Positions 1 through 10,192 of a stretch of DNA of 64,000 nucleotides are shown in pieces. Source of the DNA: Paracoccaceae bacterium (GTDB taxonomy: Bacteria; Pseudomonadota; Alphaproteobacteria; Rhodobacterales; Rhodobacteraceae). Position numbers and translations under genes: made by a program. The DNA lies in contig JAHEJA010000011.1 of the NCBI GenBank assembly GCA_024639125.1, positions 1-64,000 of the forward strand, written 5' to 3'. How positions within the stretch are numbered: position 1 is the stretch's first letter; each line of letters opens with the position of its first letter. A model generated the notes under the pieces. The model ran no database searches and was not told the origin of the DNA. It saw only the letters and a list, made by a program, of their open reading frames with translations.

Positions 1-240
1 TTGGCCCTAAAACAAGGGATCACGTTACCGAATGCGCCGGGCACCATAGATAGCGATTATCGCGGTGCTGTGGGGGTCATTCTGTTGAATACCTCATCCC
101 AAGACATCCATATTTCCCATGGGGACAGGATTGCGCAGATGGTGGTTGCACCGGTCCTTCAAGCTACATTTACCCAAGTCCACAGCCTAAGTGATACGGA
201 TCGTGGCGCTGGCGGATTTGGATCAACTGGGGCATCGTGA
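1..240 (+). CDS. dut: dUTP diphosphatase (dUTPase), C-terminal part
   Basis: The gene is cut by the left edge of the window; only the last 79 residues are present. dUTPase hydrolyses dUTP to dUMP and pyrophosphate, keeping uracil out of DNA and feeding dTMP synthesis. Three of the five trimeric-dUTPase motifs are visible: motif 3 (GTIDSDYRGAVGV), motif 4 (GDRIAQMVV) and the glycine-rich motif 5 (RGAGGFGSTG), which closes over the nucleotide. The stop codon overlaps the start of the next gene by four bases, so the two are probably co-transcribed. The TTG at position 1 is not taken as a start because motif 3 lies immediately after it and motifs 1 and 2 must lie upstream. Confidence 0.95.
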   Translation: MALKQGITLPNAPGTIDSDYRGAVGVILLNTSSQDIHISHGDRIAQMVVAPVLQATFTQVHSLSDTDRGAGGFGSTGAS

Positions 241-1298
241 TGTTTGCGGTTGTGGTTCTTTGCCTATTTTGGATGGTCGCCGGCTTATTGGGGGCATCCC
301 GCGAAAAGCGTTTGGTCACGATTTTGACGGCGGTTGTGACCATCGTAGCCTTGCATTTAATCCTACCCGAAACTCATGGTTTTCGACTTGCCACTGGTGG
401 CTCTGCTGCGCCGTGGTTGTTGTTATTGGGCGGAGCGGGATTGGTGGCATTGTATCGCGTTGGTTTAGGGCGCATGCGGAAATTGGCAGGTGCAAAAGCC
501 CAAGCCGCGGCGCCGAAAGCGGGTTCCTCTAACACCTTTAGTGATATCGAATTGGAACGCTATGCCCGCCATATCGTTTTGCGTGAAATTGGGGGCGTAG
601 GCCAAAAGCGGTTGAAAATGGCGCGCATTCTGGTGATTGGGGCAGGAGGGCTTGGCGCGCCTGTGTTGCAATACCTTGCCGCTGCTGGCGTTGGCACAAT
701 TGGGGTGATTGATGACGATACGGTCGAAAATTCTAACCTTCAACGTCAGGTGATTCATACCGAAGATCGAATCGGGATGCCCAAAGTGCATTCTGCAAGC
801 CAAGTTCTTTTGGCGCAAAACCCGCACATTACGGTTCTTCCTTATCATCGGCGCTTTGCCGCAGATATAGCCGAAAAATTGGTCAGTGATTTTGACATAG
901 TTATTGATGGCTGTGATAATTTTGAAACGCGGTATTTGGTCAATGAAACATGTGCGCGTTTGGGCAAGCCTTTGGTTTCGGGGGCATTGTCCCAATGGGA
1001 GGGACAAGTCACCGTTTTCGACCCCAAGAATGGAACGCCTTGTTATCAATGCATTTTTCCGCAAGAGCCAGCCTCTGGTTTGGCGCCAAGCTGTGCCGAG
1101 GCCGGTGTTTTTGCATCTTTGCCCGGGGTGATTGGGTCTATGATGGCTGGTGAAGCGATGAAATTAGCCATGAAAACGACCCCCCCCCTTTTGGGGGAGA
1201 TGTTTATTTACGATGCGCTTTATGGTGAAACACGTAAGATTAAAATAAAAGCAAGCCAAACTTGCCCGATTTGCAATGATTTAACGTCGTCTTTTTAG
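237..1298 (+). CDS. Membrane-anchored HesA/MoeB/ThiF-family adenylyltransferase
   Basis: This protein is an E1-like enzyme that would adenylate the C-terminal glycine of a ubiquitin-like sulfur carrier (MoaD or ThiS type). The first 80 or so residues hold two or three hydrophobic segments (about 1-20, 27-43 and 58-75), and the catalytic domain follows from about residue 98. The nucleotide-binding loop GAGGLGAP and the NLQRQ segment are intact, and two CxxC pairs (CYQC and CPIC near the end) fit the structural zinc of MoeB/ThiF. There is no C-terminal rhodanese domain. The start is GTG at 237 or the adjoining ATG at 240, both touching the dut stop. MoeB and ThiF cannot be told apart here. The membrane anchor is unlike the soluble E. 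coli enzymes. Confidence 0.85.
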   Translation: MMFAVVVLCLFWMVAGLLGASREKRLVTILTAVVTIVALHLILPETHGFRLATGGSAAPWLLLLGGAGLVALYRVGLGRMRKLAGAKAQAAAPKAGSSNTFSDIELERYARHIVLREIGGVGQKRLKMARILVIGAGGLGAPVLQYLAAAGVGTIGVIDDDTVENSNLQRQVIHTEDRIGMPKVHSASQVLLAQNPHITVLPYHRRFAADIAEKLVSDFDIVIDGCDNFETRYLVNETCARLGKPLVSGALSQWEGQVTVFDPKNGTPCYQCIFPQEPASGLAPSCAEAGVFASLPGVIGSMMAGEAMKLAMKTTPPLLGEMFIYDALYGETRKIKIKASQTCPICNDLTSSF

Positions 1299-1327
1299 GG
1301 GCGAAATTTGGTCAAATGGAGAACATT

Positions 1328-3340
1328 ATGACAAACCCTTTGCTACAAGAATGGATAACGCCATTTGAATTGGCGCCATTTGATCGCATTCGTGATACGG
1401 ATTTTGAACCCGCGCTTGAAGTGGCGTTAAAGCAAGAAATGGATGAGCTGTTGGCCATTGCCAACAATCCAGATGCCCCAACCTTTGAAAATACAATCGA
1501 TGCGATGATGGCAGCAGGCAAGGCCTTGGGCCAAGTTTTATCGGTCTTTTACACATTGGTTGGGTCTGACAGTAATCCCAAGCGCGAAGCTTTGATGCGT
1601 GAGTTTTCGCCAAAATTATCGGCACATAGTTCGGCAATTACGTCAAATAAACAGCTGTTCGCCCGGATCAAGACACTTTGGGACAGCAAAGACACCTTGA
1701 CCCTAACGCCCGAACAAGACCGTGTTTTGATGCTATGCTATCGCAACGCAGTGCGCGCAGGGTCTGCTTTAGATGGCGCACAAGAAACCCGTCTGAAAGA
1801 GATCAAATTGCGTTTGGCTGTCCTTGGCACAGAATTCACCCAAAATCTTTTGGCAGATGAACGTGATTGGTATATGGCCCTTGATAAGGCCGCGATGCAG
1901 GGTTTGCCGGATTTCTTGATTAAATCTGCACGGTCTGCGGGCAAAGAAAAATCGATGGATATGCCTATTATCACGTTGTCGCGGTCGATTGTTGTGCCGT
2001 TTTTGCAATTCTCGCCGCGTCGCGATCTACGTGAGATTGTTCAAAAAGCATGGGCTGCGCGGGGTGCCAACGACGGTGAGCGCGACAATCGTCCGCTGGC
2101 ACAGGAAATGTTGGCGCTTCGCCAAGAAATGTCAGAGCTATTGGGATATGCCAATTTTGCCGAATTTGCGCTTGAAACGGAAATGGCAAAGACACCAAGC
2201 AACGTAAGAGATTTGCTAATGGACGTTTGGAAGCCAGCGCGCGAACGAGCGATGCAGGACCAAGAAATCCTAATGGAATACATGCAAAAAGAAGGTCTTA
2301 ACGGGGCCTTGCAGCCATGGGATTGGCGCTATTTTTCAGAAAAGCGGCGGCAACAAGAATTTGATTTAGATGAATCCGAAATTAAGCCGTATTTTCAGTT
2401 GGATAAAATGATCGCTGCGGCTTTTGATTGTGCGAATAGATTGTTTGATCTGGATTTTTCCGAAGTTAACTTGCCTCTTTATCATCAAGATTGCCGCGCT
2501 TGGGAAGTCACACGTCACGGAAAGCATATCGCATTGTTCATCGGCGATTATTTTGCGCGTGAATCGAAACGATCGGGTGCATGGTGTTCTGCCATGCGGT
2601 CGCAGTCCAAGTTTCCCCAAGAACAACGCCCTATTGTGATCAACGTGTGTAATTTCGCCAAATCTGATCCTGCTTTGCTGTCATTAGATGATGCGCGCAC
2701 GTTGTTTCATGAATTTGGCCATGCACTGCATCAAATGTTATCCGATGTGACCTACGAAATGGTCTCGGGTACATCGGTTCCGCGTGATTTCGTGGAATTA
2801 CCGAGCCAACTTTATGAACATTGGCTCTTGGTGCCCGAAGTGCTTGCGAAATTTGCAAGCCACGCCGAGACCCGTAAACCGATGCCCAAGGCGTTGATGG
2901 ACAGGGTGTTAAGCGCTGCAAATTATGACATGGGATTTCAAACAGTCGAATTTGTATCCTCGGCTTTGGCTGATCTTGAATATCACTTGGGGGCGCCCAA
3001 AGCCGATATTATGGGCTGGCAAAAGGACATATTGGATGACCTTCAGATGCCATGTGCCATCGAAATGCGTCATGCAACGCCTCAGTTTGCGCATGTTTTT
3101 GCCGGCGGTGGTTATGCGAGCCGATACTATAGCTATATGTGGTCGGAAATGATGGATGCCGATGCTTTTGCGGCCTTCGAAGAAGTCAATAATCCATTTG
3201 AACCACAGCTCGCCAAATCGCTCGAAGACAATATTCTTTCGCGGGGGGGATCACTGGATCCAGAGGAATTGTATGCCGCCTTTCGGGGGCGACTGCCTTC
3301 GGTGGATGCACTCTTGCGCGGTCGTGAATTGGCCGCCTAA
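1328..3340 (+). CDS. M3-family zinc oligopeptidase (PrlC/Dcp type)
   Basis: A 670-residue cytoplasmic metallopeptidase of the thimet oligopeptidase family, which degrades short peptides released by ATP-dependent proteases. The zinc motif HEFGH lies at residues 461-465 within LFHEFGHALHQML, and the downstream FVELPSQLYEHW supplies the third zinc ligand. No signal peptide is present. ATG 1328 is chosen because GGAG precedes it by six bases; an in-frame ATG at 1316 would place that GGAG inside the gene. Length and motif order fit oligopeptidase A or peptidyl-dipeptidase Dcp, which cannot be separated on sequence inspection. A strong terminator follows, so it ends a transcription unit. Confidence 0.9.
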   Translation: MTNPLLQEWITPFELAPFDRIRDTDFEPALEVALKQEMDELLAIANNPDAPTFENTIDAMMAAGKALGQVLSVFYTLVGSDSNPKREALMREFSPKLSAHSSAITSNKQLFARIKTLWDSKDTLTLTPEQDRVLMLCYRNAVRAGSALDGAQETRLKEIKLRLAVLGTEFTQNLLADERDWYMALDKAAMQGLPDFLIKSARSAGKEKSMDMPIITLSRSIVVPFLQFSPRRDLREIVQKAWAARGANDGERDNRPLAQEMLALRQEMSELLGYANFAEFALETEMAKTPSNVRDLLMDVWKPARERAMQDQEILMEYMQKEGLNGALQPWDWRYFSEKRRQQEFDLDESEIKPYFQLDKMIAAAFDCANRLFDLDFSEVNLPLYHQDCRAWEVTRHGKHIALFIGDYFARESKRSGAWCSAMRSQSKFPQEQRPIVINVCNFAKSDPALLSLDDARTLFHEFGHALHQMLSDVTYEMVSGTSVPRDFVELPSQLYEHWLLVPEVLAKFASHAETRKPMPKALMDRVLSAANYDMGFQTVEFVSSALADLEYHLGAPKADIMGWQKDILDDLQMPCAIEMRHATPQFAHVFAGGGYASRYYSYMWSEMMDADAFAAFEEVNNPFEPQLAKSLEDNILSRGGSLDPEELYAAFRGRLPSVDALLRGRELAA

Positions 3341-3350
3341 TGCCTAACCA

Positions 3351-3379
3351 AACCGAAGCATTTCTGCTTCGGTTTTTTT
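3351..3379 (+). terminator. Intrinsic terminator after the M3 peptidase gene
   Basis: A perfect 10-base-pair stem (AACCGAAGCA with TGCTTCGGTT), a four-base TTTC loop and a run of T residues directly after the stem. It separates the peptidase from the groESL promoter. Confidence 0.92.
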
Positions 3380-3414
3380 ATATACGTATTTTGATTTTTT
3401 TTTGGAACTCTGTG

Positions 3415-3450
3415 TTGACAGTCTTTGGACAGATACCTAACTATGTACCG
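3415..3450 (+). promoter_or_regulatory. Probable groESL promoter
   Basis: A perfect TTGACA hexamer at 3415-3420 stands 31 bases before the CIRCE operator. The matching -10 element is weak: TAACTA at 3438-3443 has 17-base spacing but poor sequence. HrcA bound at the adjacent CIRCE would overlap the start site of transcription. The assignment rests on position and the -35 match only. Confidence 0.55.
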
Positions 3451-3477
3451 TTAGCACTCGAATGAGATGAGTGCTAA
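3451..3477 (+). promoter_or_regulatory. CIRCE operator (HrcA binding site)
   Basis: TTAGCACTC and GAGTGCTAA form a perfect nine-base inverted repeat separated by exactly nine bases, the canonical CIRCE arrangement. It lies 53 bases upstream of groES. In families with this element HrcA represses groESL at normal temperature and loses activity when GroEL is occupied by unfolded protein. The hrcA gene itself is not in the window. Confidence 0.97.
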
Positions 3478-3530
3478 TAGTTCGGATTGCCGAGCTTGAG
3501 TTAGACATTTTGAGCGAAGGAGCCTCAGAG

Positions 3531-3818
3531 ATGGCATTTAAACCGCTTCACGACCGCGTTCTTGTTCGTCGCACAGAAGGTGACGAAAAAACAGCTGGCG
3601 GGTTGATCATCCCGGATAGCGCAAAAGAAAAACCAGCCGAAGGCATCGTTGTTTCTTGCGGCGAAGGCGCCCGCAAAGACAGCGGCGAATTGATCGCTAT
3701 GGCTGTATCAACTGGTGACAAAGTATTGTTCGGCAAATGGTCCGGCACAGAAGTCACTGTCGATGGCGAAGAGCTATTGATCATGAAAGAAAGCGATATT
3801 TTGGGCATTTTGTCCTAA
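3531..3818 (+). CDS. groES: Co-chaperonin GroES (Hsp10)
   Basis: A 95-residue protein forming the heptameric lid of the GroEL chamber. The sequence begins [14 protein letters not shown], the conserved GroES opening, and contains the mobile-loop region [18 protein letters not shown] 3531 is preceded by AAGGAG at a good distance; the longer reading frame from 3471 would begin inside the CIRCE element and is rejected. groEL follows 43 bases later, and the CIRCE element upstream indicates heat-inducible control by HrcA. Confidence 0.98.
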   Translation: MAFKPLHDRVLVRRTEGDEKTAGGLIIPDSAKEKPAEGIVVSCGEGARKDSGELIAMAVSTGDKVLFGKWSGTEVTVDGEELLIMKESDILGILS

Positions 3819-3846
3819 TCCCTTTCCCTGAAACGAAATTATTTAG

Positions 3847-5511
<1,665 letters not shown>

Positions 5512-5534
5512 GCCACCTGCGGTTTCGCACATTT

Positions 5535-5563
5535 AGGGGCGGCCCATTGGGTCGCCCCTTTTC
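5535..5563 (+). terminator. Intrinsic terminator of groESL
   Basis: An 11-base-pair GC-rich stem (AGGGGCGGCCC paired with GGGTCGCCCCT, one G-T pair) closes a three-base loop and is followed by T residues, 24 bases after the groEL stop. Confidence 0.9.
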
Positions 5564-5607
5564 GTTTCTGCATTCTGTCTCTATATTCTTGTGAACGAGG
5601 AATAGAG

Positions 5608-6309
5608 ATGCGCTCAATTTTACTTGTCATTCTGTTGGTATTTCCAACCACTGTTTTTGCCGATTGTGTGGCGCTGATCCATGGATTGTCGCGCACCTCT
5701 CATTCGTTTTGGCTCATGTCTATTGCTCTGCGCGAACAGGGCTACACGACGGTCTTGATTGATTATCCCTCAACTAAAAATGATATTGTCACTTTGGCTG
5801 ATGCAACTTTGCCCGTGGTGTTTGAAACCTGCCAAGGCCAGACACATATCGTGACCCATTCGATGGGCGGCATCCTCGCGCGTATTTGGCTCAAGGATCA
5901 TAGGCCCTCAAATTTGGGCCATGTCGTGATGTTATCCCCGCCTAATCATGGGTCAGAAATTATCGATCGCTTCGGGGATTTTGACTTGTTCCAATATATC
6001 AATGGTCCTGCATCGCTTGCTCTTGGCACAACGGGATTTTTGTCAGACTTGCCTGCGGTTGATTTCTCGCTTGGGATCATAGCGGGGGATCATTCAATCA
6101 GCCCAATCTTTTCCGAAATCATCCAAGGCCCGGATGACGGCAAAGTCTCTGTGCAATCCACCAAAGTGTCGGGAATGCGGGATCATATTACCCTGCCAGT
6201 CACGCATACATTTATGATGAACAACCCAGTGGTCATCCGCCAAACACTTTGGTTTCTTCAGCATGGAATGTTTGATCATGATCGACTAATAGACGACCCT
6301 GTAAACTAG
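5608..6309 (+). CDS. Secreted alpha/beta-hydrolase (lipase-like)
   Basis: A 233-residue protein with a Sec signal peptide ([18 protein letters not shown]), so probably periplasmic or exported. The mature part begins with an HG oxyanion motif ([14 protein letters not shown]) and carries the nucleophile elbow T-H-S-M-G-G with Ser85, followed by SPPNHGSE, which is typical of the lipase/PGAP1-like branch. A catalytic His is likely in DHSISP or HTFM near the end. A good ribosome site (GAGGAATAGAG) precedes ATG 5608. The substrate cannot be predicted. The next gene begins 15 bases on and may be co-transcribed, with no obvious functional link. Confidence 0.8.
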   Translation: MRSILLVILLVFPTTVFADCVALIHGLSRTSHSFWLMSIALREQGYTTVLIDYPSTKNDIVTLADATLPVVFETCQGQTHIVTHSMGGILARIWLKDHRPSNLGHVVMLSPPNHGSEIIDRFGDFDLFQYINGPASLALGTTGFLSDLPAVDFSLGIIAGDHSISPIFSEIIQGPDDGKVSVQSTKVSGMRDHITLPVTHTFMMNNPVVIRQTLWFLQHGMFDHDRLIDDPVN

Positions 6310-6324
6310 CAATTGGATCAGAAA

Positions 6325-7461
6325 ATGGACTTCGTGTTGCAAGGGGGGGCTACGTTGTGGGGCACCCAGATGATAACCCGCGATATCGGGGTGACCAATG
6401 GTTTGCTTAGGGATGCACAAACGGGCCCAAAAATTGACGCACGTGACTATATTATTCTGCCGGGAATCATCGACATGCACGGTGATGGGTTCGAACGTCA
6501 CCTTGCCCCACGTCGGGGCGCCGTCAAAGATCTCTCGGCGGGATTGATCGCAACCGAAGCAGAGCTTGCTGTAAATGGAATTACAACCGCCGTTCTCGCG
6601 CAATTCTATAGCTGGGAAGGGGGCATGCGCAGCCCTGCTTTTGCGGCGGATATGTTGGCCGCGCTCACAACATTAGCACCAAGCTTTGCCACAACCCTTA
6701 TTCCTCAGCTTAGATTTGAATACCTGATGAAGTCTCACTGGCCTGCGTTTCTCGATCTCGTCAAACGCTTTGCTGTGCCTTACGTGGTCCTCAATGATCA
6801 CATCCCCCATAGCGCATTAGCCCAAGGCAAAAAGCCTCCACGCCTCACTGGACAGGCCCTAAAAAGTGGTCGCAATCCTGATGCACACCTCGCCTTGCTC
6901 ACTGACCTTCATCAGCAAAAAGACGCAGTTCTTGCCGATTTGCCCGACCTAATTGCGGATCTCTTGGCGCTTGGCGTGATGATCGGCAGCCATGATGATG
7001 CAAGCTTTGAAGATCGCAAAACCTTTCACGACCTCGGTGTGCGGATTTCGGAATTTCCAGAAAAAGAGGCCGCTGCGCAAGCCGCTGTGACACTCGGATC
7101 CCCCGTGATCATGGGGGCGCCAAATATGCTGCGCGGTGGTTCCCATGTAGGCAACCTGAATGCTGCTTCTCTGATTGGGTGTGGCTTAGATGCTCTTGCC
7201 TCTGATTATCACTACCCGGCACCGCGACTCGCCGCATTGGCGCTTGCCCGTGATATGGGGTTTGCCAAAGCTTGGCCCTATGTTTCTGCGAACCCTGCTC
7301 GTATCTTGGGCTTAACGGACCGTGGGATCTTGTGCGATGGTAAACGCGCGGACATGATCATTCTGAATGCCAACACGTATCGCCTAGTTGCCACAATCGC
7401 TCAGGGCAAATTCACCTATCTTTCAGGTCCCTTCGCACAAAATGTTCTGTCTGCTATTTAG
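6325..7461 (+). CDS. PhnM-like amidohydrolase (ribose-1-methylphosphonate triphosphate diphosphatase family)
   Basis: A 378-residue member of the amidohydrolase family closest, from memory of E. coli PhnM, to the C-P lyase enzyme that releases diphosphate from the 5-triphosphate intermediate. Shared landmarks are the metal motif region LPGIIDMHGDGFERH, then SHDDAS, SEFPEKEAA, the glycine-rich MGAPNMLRGGSHVGN and SDYHYPAP. Length equals PhnM. ATG 6325 has GGATCAG in front; the TTG at 6313 lacks a ribosome site. No other phn gene lies nearby, so it may act outside C-P lyase or with a distant cluster. Confidence 0.8.
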   Translation: MDFVLQGGATLWGTQMITRDIGVTNGLLRDAQTGPKIDARDYIILPGIIDMHGDGFERHLAPRRGAVKDLSAGLIATEAELAVNGITTAVLAQFYSWEGGMRSPAFAADMLAALTTLAPSFATTLIPQLRFEYLMKSHWPAFLDLVKRFAVPYVVLNDHIPHSALAQGKKPPRLTGQALKSGRNPDAHLALLTDLHQQKDAVLADLPDLIADLLALGVMIGSHDDASFEDRKTFHDLGVRISEFPEKEAAAQAAVTLGSPVIMGAPNMLRGGSHVGNLNAASLIGCGLDALASDYHYPAPRLAALALARDMGFAKAWPYVSANPARILGLTDRGILCDGKRADMIILNANTYRLVATIAQGKFTYLSGPFAQNVLSAI

Positions 7462-7463
7462 GC

Positions 7464-7485
7464 ATTCTTTTTGCCAAAAATACTC
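7464..7485 (-). repeat. Dispersed intergenic repeat, copy A
   Basis: Read on the minus strand this is GAGTATTTTTGGCAAAAAGA plus AT. The same core (GAGTATTTTT, a short spacer, then CAAA-A-GAA) recurs at 24100-24123 and 52032-52052. All three copies sit at gene ends. Here it lies between two convergent genes, and its T-tract could help end purK transcription. See the finding on this element. Confidence 0.6.
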
Positions 7486-7494
7486 AAAAAACGC

Positions 7495-8571
7495 TTAGTC
7501 GCTCTTGGGGGTGATCCGATTAAAGTGCCCCATTTTCCGACCCGCTTTTACCTCGGCTTTGCCATAAAGATGCACAGCCACTGACCCGTCTTTGACAAGC
7601 TCGGGCACGCGGTCCATGTCGTTACCAATCAGGTTTTCCATTACAACATTCACCATCCGCGCTCCATCACCTAGATCCCAGCCGACAACGGCACGGATGT
7701 GTTGTTCGAATTGATCAATCACACAGCCGTTCTGCGTCCAATGGCCTGAGTTGTGCACGCGCGGCGCAATTTCGTTCACGATCAACCCTTTGGGTGTGAC
7801 GAATAATTCGACCCCCATCACACCGACATAGTTGAGCGCGTTCAAAATCTTGCCAGCAATCAACACAGCGTCCATGCGCTGTGATACAGTCAAACGGGCA
7901 GGGATTGTTGTTGTGTGTAGAATTCCATTCGTGTGGATGTTTTCGCCGGGATCATAGCAAGACACCTGACCATCTTGGCTCCGTGCTGCAATCACCGATA
8001 CTTCGTGGCTAAAGTTGATAAACCCCTCTAAAACAGAAGGCTGTCCGCCCATGTCCGCCAATGCGTTTGCGGCGTCGTCTGGGTTTGACAACCGCGCTTG
8101 TCCTTTGCCATCATAGCCAAAGCGACATGTTTTCAGGATGCTTGGCGTGCCAATGGTTTCGATTGCGTCCCGCATATCATGTGACGTCGTAACGGCCGCA
8201 TAGGGGGCGGTGTTTAACCCTAATTCGTTCAGGAAATCTTTTTCGATGATACGGTCTTGGGAGACGCGCAAAGCCTCGCGTCCGGGATGTATTGGGCACA
8301 GTGCTTCTAGAATATCCAGCGCAGAGGTCGGGATGTTTTCAAATTCATACGTGATCACATCGACCGAATGTGCAAACGCACTGAGGGCGTCTGCGTCGTC
8401 ATAGGACGCTGTTGTTAGCTTATTGGCGACATCGGCAGCCGGTGGATTGGCACCAGGTTCAAAAATATGCGTTTTGAACCCTAAACGGCTTGCCGCTACA
8501 GATAACATGCGCCCAAGTTGGCCGCCGCCGAGAATACCAATCGTGGCCCCAACAGGAAGTGTCTTACTCAT
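7495..8571 (-). CDS. purK: 5-(carboxyamino)imidazole ribonucleotide synthase
   Basis: A 358-residue ATP-grasp enzyme that carboxylates aminoimidazole ribonucleotide to N5-CAIR in purine synthesis. The N-terminal dinucleotide-like loop [11 protein letters not shown], the segment TYEFENIP, and the C-terminal [13 protein letters not shown] are PurK signatures. It follows purE; the chosen ATG at 8571 lies inside the last codons of purE, giving translational coupling. A start at 8583 is possible but has no better ribosome site. The enzyme hands its product to PurE, which isomerises it to CAIR. Confidence 0.96.
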   Translation of the reverse strand: MSKTLPVGATIGILGGGQLGRMLSVAASRLGFKTHIFEPGANPPAADVANKLTTASYDDADALSAFAHSVDVITYEFENIPTSALDILEALCPIHPGREALRVSQDRIIEKDFLNELGLNTAPYAAVTTSHDMRDAIETIGTPSILKTCRFGYDGKGQARLSNPDDAANALADMGGQPSVLEGFINFSHEVSVIAARSQDGQVSCYDPGENIHTNGILHTTTIPARLTVSQRMDAVLIAGKILNALNYVGVMGVELFVTPKGLIVNEIAPRVHNSGHWTQNGCVIDQFEQHIRAVVGWDLGDGARMVNVVMENLIGNDMDRVPELVKDGSVAVHLYGKAEVKAGRKMGHFNRITPKSD

Positions 8572-9052
8572 CAATAGGTTCATCCGGAATTGAGGCGCTT
8601 AGTGCATCACGCCATGTGTCTAGTTTTGTCGCAATTGTGTCGTCGTGCAATGCTAGAATACCTGCCGCCATGAGGCCCGCATTTTTGGCGCCAGCCGCCC
8701 CAATTGCCATCGTCGCCACAGGAAAGCCACGCGGCATTTGCAAGATTGAATACAGGCTATCAACGCCAGACAAGGCACGGGTTTGCACAGGTACGCCAAT
8801 CACAGGCACGCGGGTTTTTGATGCCATCATACCGGGTAAATGGGCAGCACCACCTGCGCCTGCGATAATGACGTGTAAGCCACGCGAAACGGCTGATTTG
8901 CCGTAGTCCCACAAACGGTCAGGTGTGCGATGTGCAGAGACAATTTTCTTTTCGTATGAAATGCCCAATTCGTCCAAGACGTCGGCGGCTTCTTTCATGG
9001 TGGGCCAATCGGATTGGCTGCCCATAATGATTCCAACTTTGATGTCTGCCAT
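8564..9052 (-). CDS. purE: N5-CAIR mutase, class I
   Basis: A 162-residue PurE that moves the carboxylate of N5-CAIR to C4 of the imidazole ring. It opens with the nucleotide-binding sequence [13 protein letters not shown] and carries the AHRTPD motif with the catalytic His. Gly-rich [13 protein letters not shown] follows. AGAGGC precedes ATG 9052. It forms a two-gene operon with purK, overlapping it by eight bases. Confidence 0.97.
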   Translation of the reverse strand: MADIKVGIIMGSQSDWPTMKEAADVLDELGISYEKKIVSAHRTPDRLWDYGKSAVSRGLHVIIAGAGGAAHLPGMMASKTRVPVIGVPVQTRALSGVDSLYSILQMPRGFPVATMAIGAAGAKNAGLMAAGILALHDDTIATKLDTWRDALSASIPDEPIDE

Positions 9053-9098
9053 GTTTTGCCTCTGCTTTTAAAGCGCGCACTATAGCGACTGAAACCAG

Positions 9099-9323
9099 TC
9101 AGGCAATAATATCTGGCGTCAATATGTCTTGGATAGCGGCGATTTTATCTTTTAAGTGCAGTTTTTTCTTCTTAAGTCGCTGAATCGTCAGCTGATCGCC
9201 GGTGCCACGATCGACAAGCGCACTAATGGCTTCGTCCAAGTCGCGGTGTTCGCGACGGAAAACTTCGAGTTCGACGCGCAAGACATCGTCGGTTTTCATT
9301 GAAATGTCCGTAGGTGCGTTCAT
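9099..9323 (-). CDS. YdcH/DUF465 family small protein
   Basis: A 74-residue, highly charged, largely helical protein. The central EHRDLDEAISAL and the basic stretch RLKKKKLHLKDKIAAIQ match the DUF465 (YdcH) family of small predicted coiled-coil proteins, whose function is unknown. It lies upstream of purE on the same strand with a 46-base gap and is divergent from hsp20. GAGCGACC may serve as ribosome site. Confidence 0.85.
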   Translation of the reverse strand: MNAPTDISMKTDDVLRVELEVFRREHRDLDEAISALVDRGTGDQLTIQRLKKKKLHLKDKIAAIQDILTPDIIA

Positions 9324-9382
9324 GGTCGCTCACTGAGTCGTTAGAAGTTGACTGTATCTAAATGATTTTCCTCTGCAAAGCC

Positions 9383-9410
9383 CTTGCGTTGGCCGAAATT
9401 CTCACCATAT
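9383..9410 (+). promoter_or_regulatory. Candidate RpoH (sigma-32) promoter for hsp20
   Basis: CTTGCG at 9383-9388 and CACCATAT at 9403-9410 resemble the heat-shock consensus CTTGAA and CCCCATNT (7 of 8 in the -10) with a 14-base spacer. It lies 66 bases before the hsp20 start. The -35 is imperfect, so this is a suggestion from pattern and context. Confidence 0.4.
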
Positions 9411-9475
9411 TTATGATGTGGTCGCCAGAATGGGACCTAATCTTTCGACTGTCGCTTTTGCAAAGGACGTGTCAC

Positions 9476-9889
9476 ATGACGAAACTAACCCTAAGTTCAT
9501 ACCCGCATATGCTGGGATTTGAACAACTTGAACGCCTTTTGGAACGGACTGCAAAGTCCGGTAACGAAGGCTATCCTCCTTTTAATATCGAACAAACCTC
9601 TGAACGGTCCTATCGGATCACTTTGGCTGTGGCAGGATTCGCAGAAGATGATCTGGCGATTACTGTCGAAGATCGTCAATTGGTGATCCGTGGTCGCCAA
9701 GCTGATGATGCGCATGAGCGGATTTTCTTGCATCGTGGCATTGCTGCGCGGCAATTCCAGCGATCATTCGTTCTGGCGGACAATGTAGAAGTCGGCGAAG
9801 CGATTATTGAAAATGGCCTCTTGCACGTGGATTTGACGCAGACGATGCCTGAAACTGTGGTTCAAACGATAAAAATTAGGAAAGGATAA
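9476..9889 (+). CDS. Small heat-shock protein, Hsp20/IbpA family
   Basis: A 137-residue alpha-crystallin-domain chaperone that holds unfolding proteins without ATP. PPFNIEQTSERSYRITLAV opens the crystallin domain as in IbpA, and IENGLLHVDL is the conserved C-terminal strand. The final TIKI provides the I-x-I-like tail used for oligomer contacts. ATG 9476 has AAAGGA upstream; the longer frame from 9362 is not supported. It is co-transcribed with the DUF1150 gene three bases downstream, an arrangement I recall from other alphaproteobacteria. Confidence 0.93.
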   Translation: MTKLTLSSYPHMLGFEQLERLLERTAKSGNEGYPPFNIEQTSERSYRITLAVAGFAEDDLAITVEDRQLVIRGRQADDAHERIFLHRGIAARQFQRSFVLADNVEVGEAIIENGLLHVDLTQTMPETVVQTIKIRKG

Positions 9890-9892
9890 ATT

Positions 9893-10120
9893 ATGACTGA
9901 GCAGGTTTTCAATTTAGATAGCCTTACGGATCGCACGGTTTATGTGCGCTCTGTGCTTGCCAAGGACCTTCCTGAAGAGGTCAAATCGCAGGTAGGCGAT
10001 ACCAAGGTTTTATATGCAGTGCATACAGCAGCCGGTGAACGGCTTGCCTTGGTCAAAGAACGTGGCTTGGCGTTTATTTTGGCGCGTCAAAACGATTTGT
10101 CGCCGGTAACTGTCCACTAA
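9893..10120 (+). CDS. DUF1150 family protein
   Basis: A 75-residue protein beginning MTEQVFNLDSL and containing VYVRSVLAKDLPEEV and YAVHTAAGERLALVKERGLAF, which match the alphaproteobacterial DUF1150 family. Its function is unknown. AAAGGA within the hsp20 end serves as ribosome site, and the three-base gap indicates coupling to hsp20, so a role linked to protein-folding stress is plausible but unproven. Confidence 0.88.
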   Translation: MTEQVFNLDSLTDRTVYVRSVLAKDLPEEVKSQVGDTKVLYAVHTAAGERLALVKERGLAFILARQNDLSPVTVH

Positions 10121-10141
10121 GACAGGTTTATCCAATATTGG

Positions 10142-10168
10142 CAGAGTGCCAATTTAATTGACACTCTG
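10142..10168. promoter_or_regulatory. Imperfect palindrome between DUF1150 and phzF-like genes
   Basis: CAGAGTG and CACTCTG enclose a second repeat CAAT-TTA-ATTG, with one C/A mismatch between the two levels, giving a 27-base dyad. It lies 22 bases after the DUF1150 stop and 25 before the next start. It has no good T-tract directly behind it, so it could be a weak terminator or an operator. Confidence 0.45.
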
Positions 10169-10192
10169 TTGTATTTGGGTCAGCTTTTTTTC

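Noticed and set aside
465-1064. Minus-strand frame of 199 codons over the MoeB-like gene
   Set aside because: It lies wholly opposite a gene with clear family motifs and shows no recognisable domain.
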